From Bacteroidota bacterium (GTDB lineage Bacteria; Bacteroidota; Bacteroidia; B-17B0; Aurantibacillaceae): a stretch of DNA of 5,952 bases. The stretch spans positions 1 to 5,952 of the forward strand of contig JANYGR010000356.1 of NCBI GenBank assembly GCA_025359355.1, read 5' to 3'. The notes below the pieces were generated by a model. That model was given only the letters and a program-made list of their open reading frames with translations, ran no database searches and was not told where the DNA came from. Position numbers and translations under genes: made by a program. This document shows, piece by piece, positions 5,407 to 5,952 of this stretch (positions are counted from its first letter, which is position 1; the number at the start of each line of letters is the position of its first letter).

Positions 5407-5952
5407 ATGATAAAATCTTTTTATTTTAACATTGTTTTTTTGATAATAGGAGTATCTATTATTTTGTCATCTTGCCGAAAAGCCAAGCCTGCTGATGAAA
5501 TTACGAACTCATCGAGCAGTACCCTTAAAAAAGACATATTGGTTGATTTATCAGCAAATGTAATTAACGCAACGTATTCGGATTTGGCATTTAAAGCGAA
5601 TGATTTGCAAGCAGCTATTGTTACGTTTAGCAATACTCCTAATGCAGCAAATTTGATGACGTCTCAACAAGCCTGGAAAAATGTGCGCAGTGCTTGGGAA
5701 CAAGGCGAAGGTTTTTTGTTTGGCCCTGTAAGTGTTCAAAACATTGATCCTCGCATTGATACTTGGCCAGTTGATTTTGCACGGTTAGATTCAGTATTAT
5801 CTTCCTCTGCTGTTTTTACAACAACTTATGTAGATAATTTAGAAGAATCCTTAAAAGGCTTTCATCCCATTGAGTATTTATTATTTGGTAATAGTGGTAA
5901 TAAGGTAGCATCTTCATTTACAATTCGCGAATTAGATTATTTATCCGCTTTA
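5407..5952 (+). CDS. Imelysin-family (M75-like) lipoprotein, N-terminal part
   Basis: The gene is open to the window edge; 182 codons are visible, about half of a usual imelysin protein. Residues 1-23 form a lipoprotein signal with lipobox ILSSC (C23). The mature part then shows the family signatures: W90xxxRxxWExxEGFLFGPV (about 90-108), the D114-P-R-I-D-T-W120-P segment, and GFHPIEYLLFG at 151-161, which holds the GxHxxE motif (G151, H153, E156) named as the likely metal site. Known: imelysin-like proteins (IrpA, the EfeO M75 domain, ICMP) are tied to iron and are often repressed by iron; true peptidase activity is doubtful. I infer an iron- or heme-binding envelope lipoprotein. Placement 4 bp after the Rieske stop and under the palindromic promoter supports an iron-responsive operon. 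Which membrane face it occupies is not clear: no obvious surface-export signal follows C23. Confidence 0.87.
   Translation, partial: MIKSFYFNIVFLIIGVSIILSSCRKAKPADEITNSSSSTLKKDILVDLSANVINATYSDLAFKANDLQAAIVTFSNTPNAANLMTSQQAWKNVRSAWEQGEGFLFGPVSVQNIDPRIDTWPVDFARLDSVLSSSAVFTTTYVDNLEESLKGFHPIEYLLFGNSGNKVASSFTIRELDYLSAL

Noticed and set aside
5421..5739. Two overlapping open frames on the - strand
   Set aside because: Both are antisense to the imelysin gene, whose motifs (WE..EGFLFGPV, GFHPIEY) show clearly that the + strand is coding.

Overview
The window is AT-rich DNA from a member of the Bacteroidota, most likely a Flavobacteriales-type organism. Several things point there: Bacteroidota-type promoters (TTTG, about 19 bp, TAnnTTTG), few Shine-Dalgarno sequences, a DUF983 protein, lipoproteins with Bacteroidota-style lipoboxes, and protein families typical of the group. 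No RNA gene, CRISPR array, transposase or phage gene was seen.

Layout. On the + strand, bases 1-1060 hold the C-terminal half of a rhomboid protease (cut by the window edge) followed closely by a PhnP-like metallo-beta-lactamase-fold phosphodiesterase. A 299-bp gap between convergent genes carries a folded, GC-richer palindromic element that looks like a dispersed intergenic repeat. On the - strand, reading from 3535 down to 1360, come a three-domain persulfide dioxygenase/rhodanese fusion (CstB-like architecture), a collapsed AraC-family regulator pseudogene, and a small DUF983 membrane protein. A 22-bp perfect-arm inverted repeat lies just upstream of the DUF983 gene. A 200-bp divergent promoter region follows. 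Finally, on the + strand, 3736-5952 is a tight operon: a porin-like outer-membrane beta-barrel, a Tat-exported Rieske lipoprotein, and an imelysin-family lipoprotein that runs off the window.

How the genes work together. The right-hand operon is the most interesting part. Its promoter has a near-perfect TTTAGAA-CTA-TTCTAAA palindrome lodged between the -33 and -7 boxes, close to the 7-1-7 site of Fur/PerR repressors. With an imelysin (a family tied to iron) and a Rieske iron-sulfur protein, this suggests an iron- or peroxide-responsive envelope system: a pore, an electron carrier and an iron/heme-binding surface or periplasmic protein. That function is inference; the gene order, spacing, motifs and palindrome are seen directly. 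The CstB-like protein is predicted to oxidise persulfides to sulfite/thiosulfate in the cytoplasm and appears to be transcribed separately.

Main corrections to simple ORF reading: the sulfur-dioxygenase fusion and the porin should start 33 and 16 codons downstream of the longest possible starts; the imelysin gene (5407 to the window end) is open to the edge; and the 397-bp gap at 1735-2131 contains a pseudogene.
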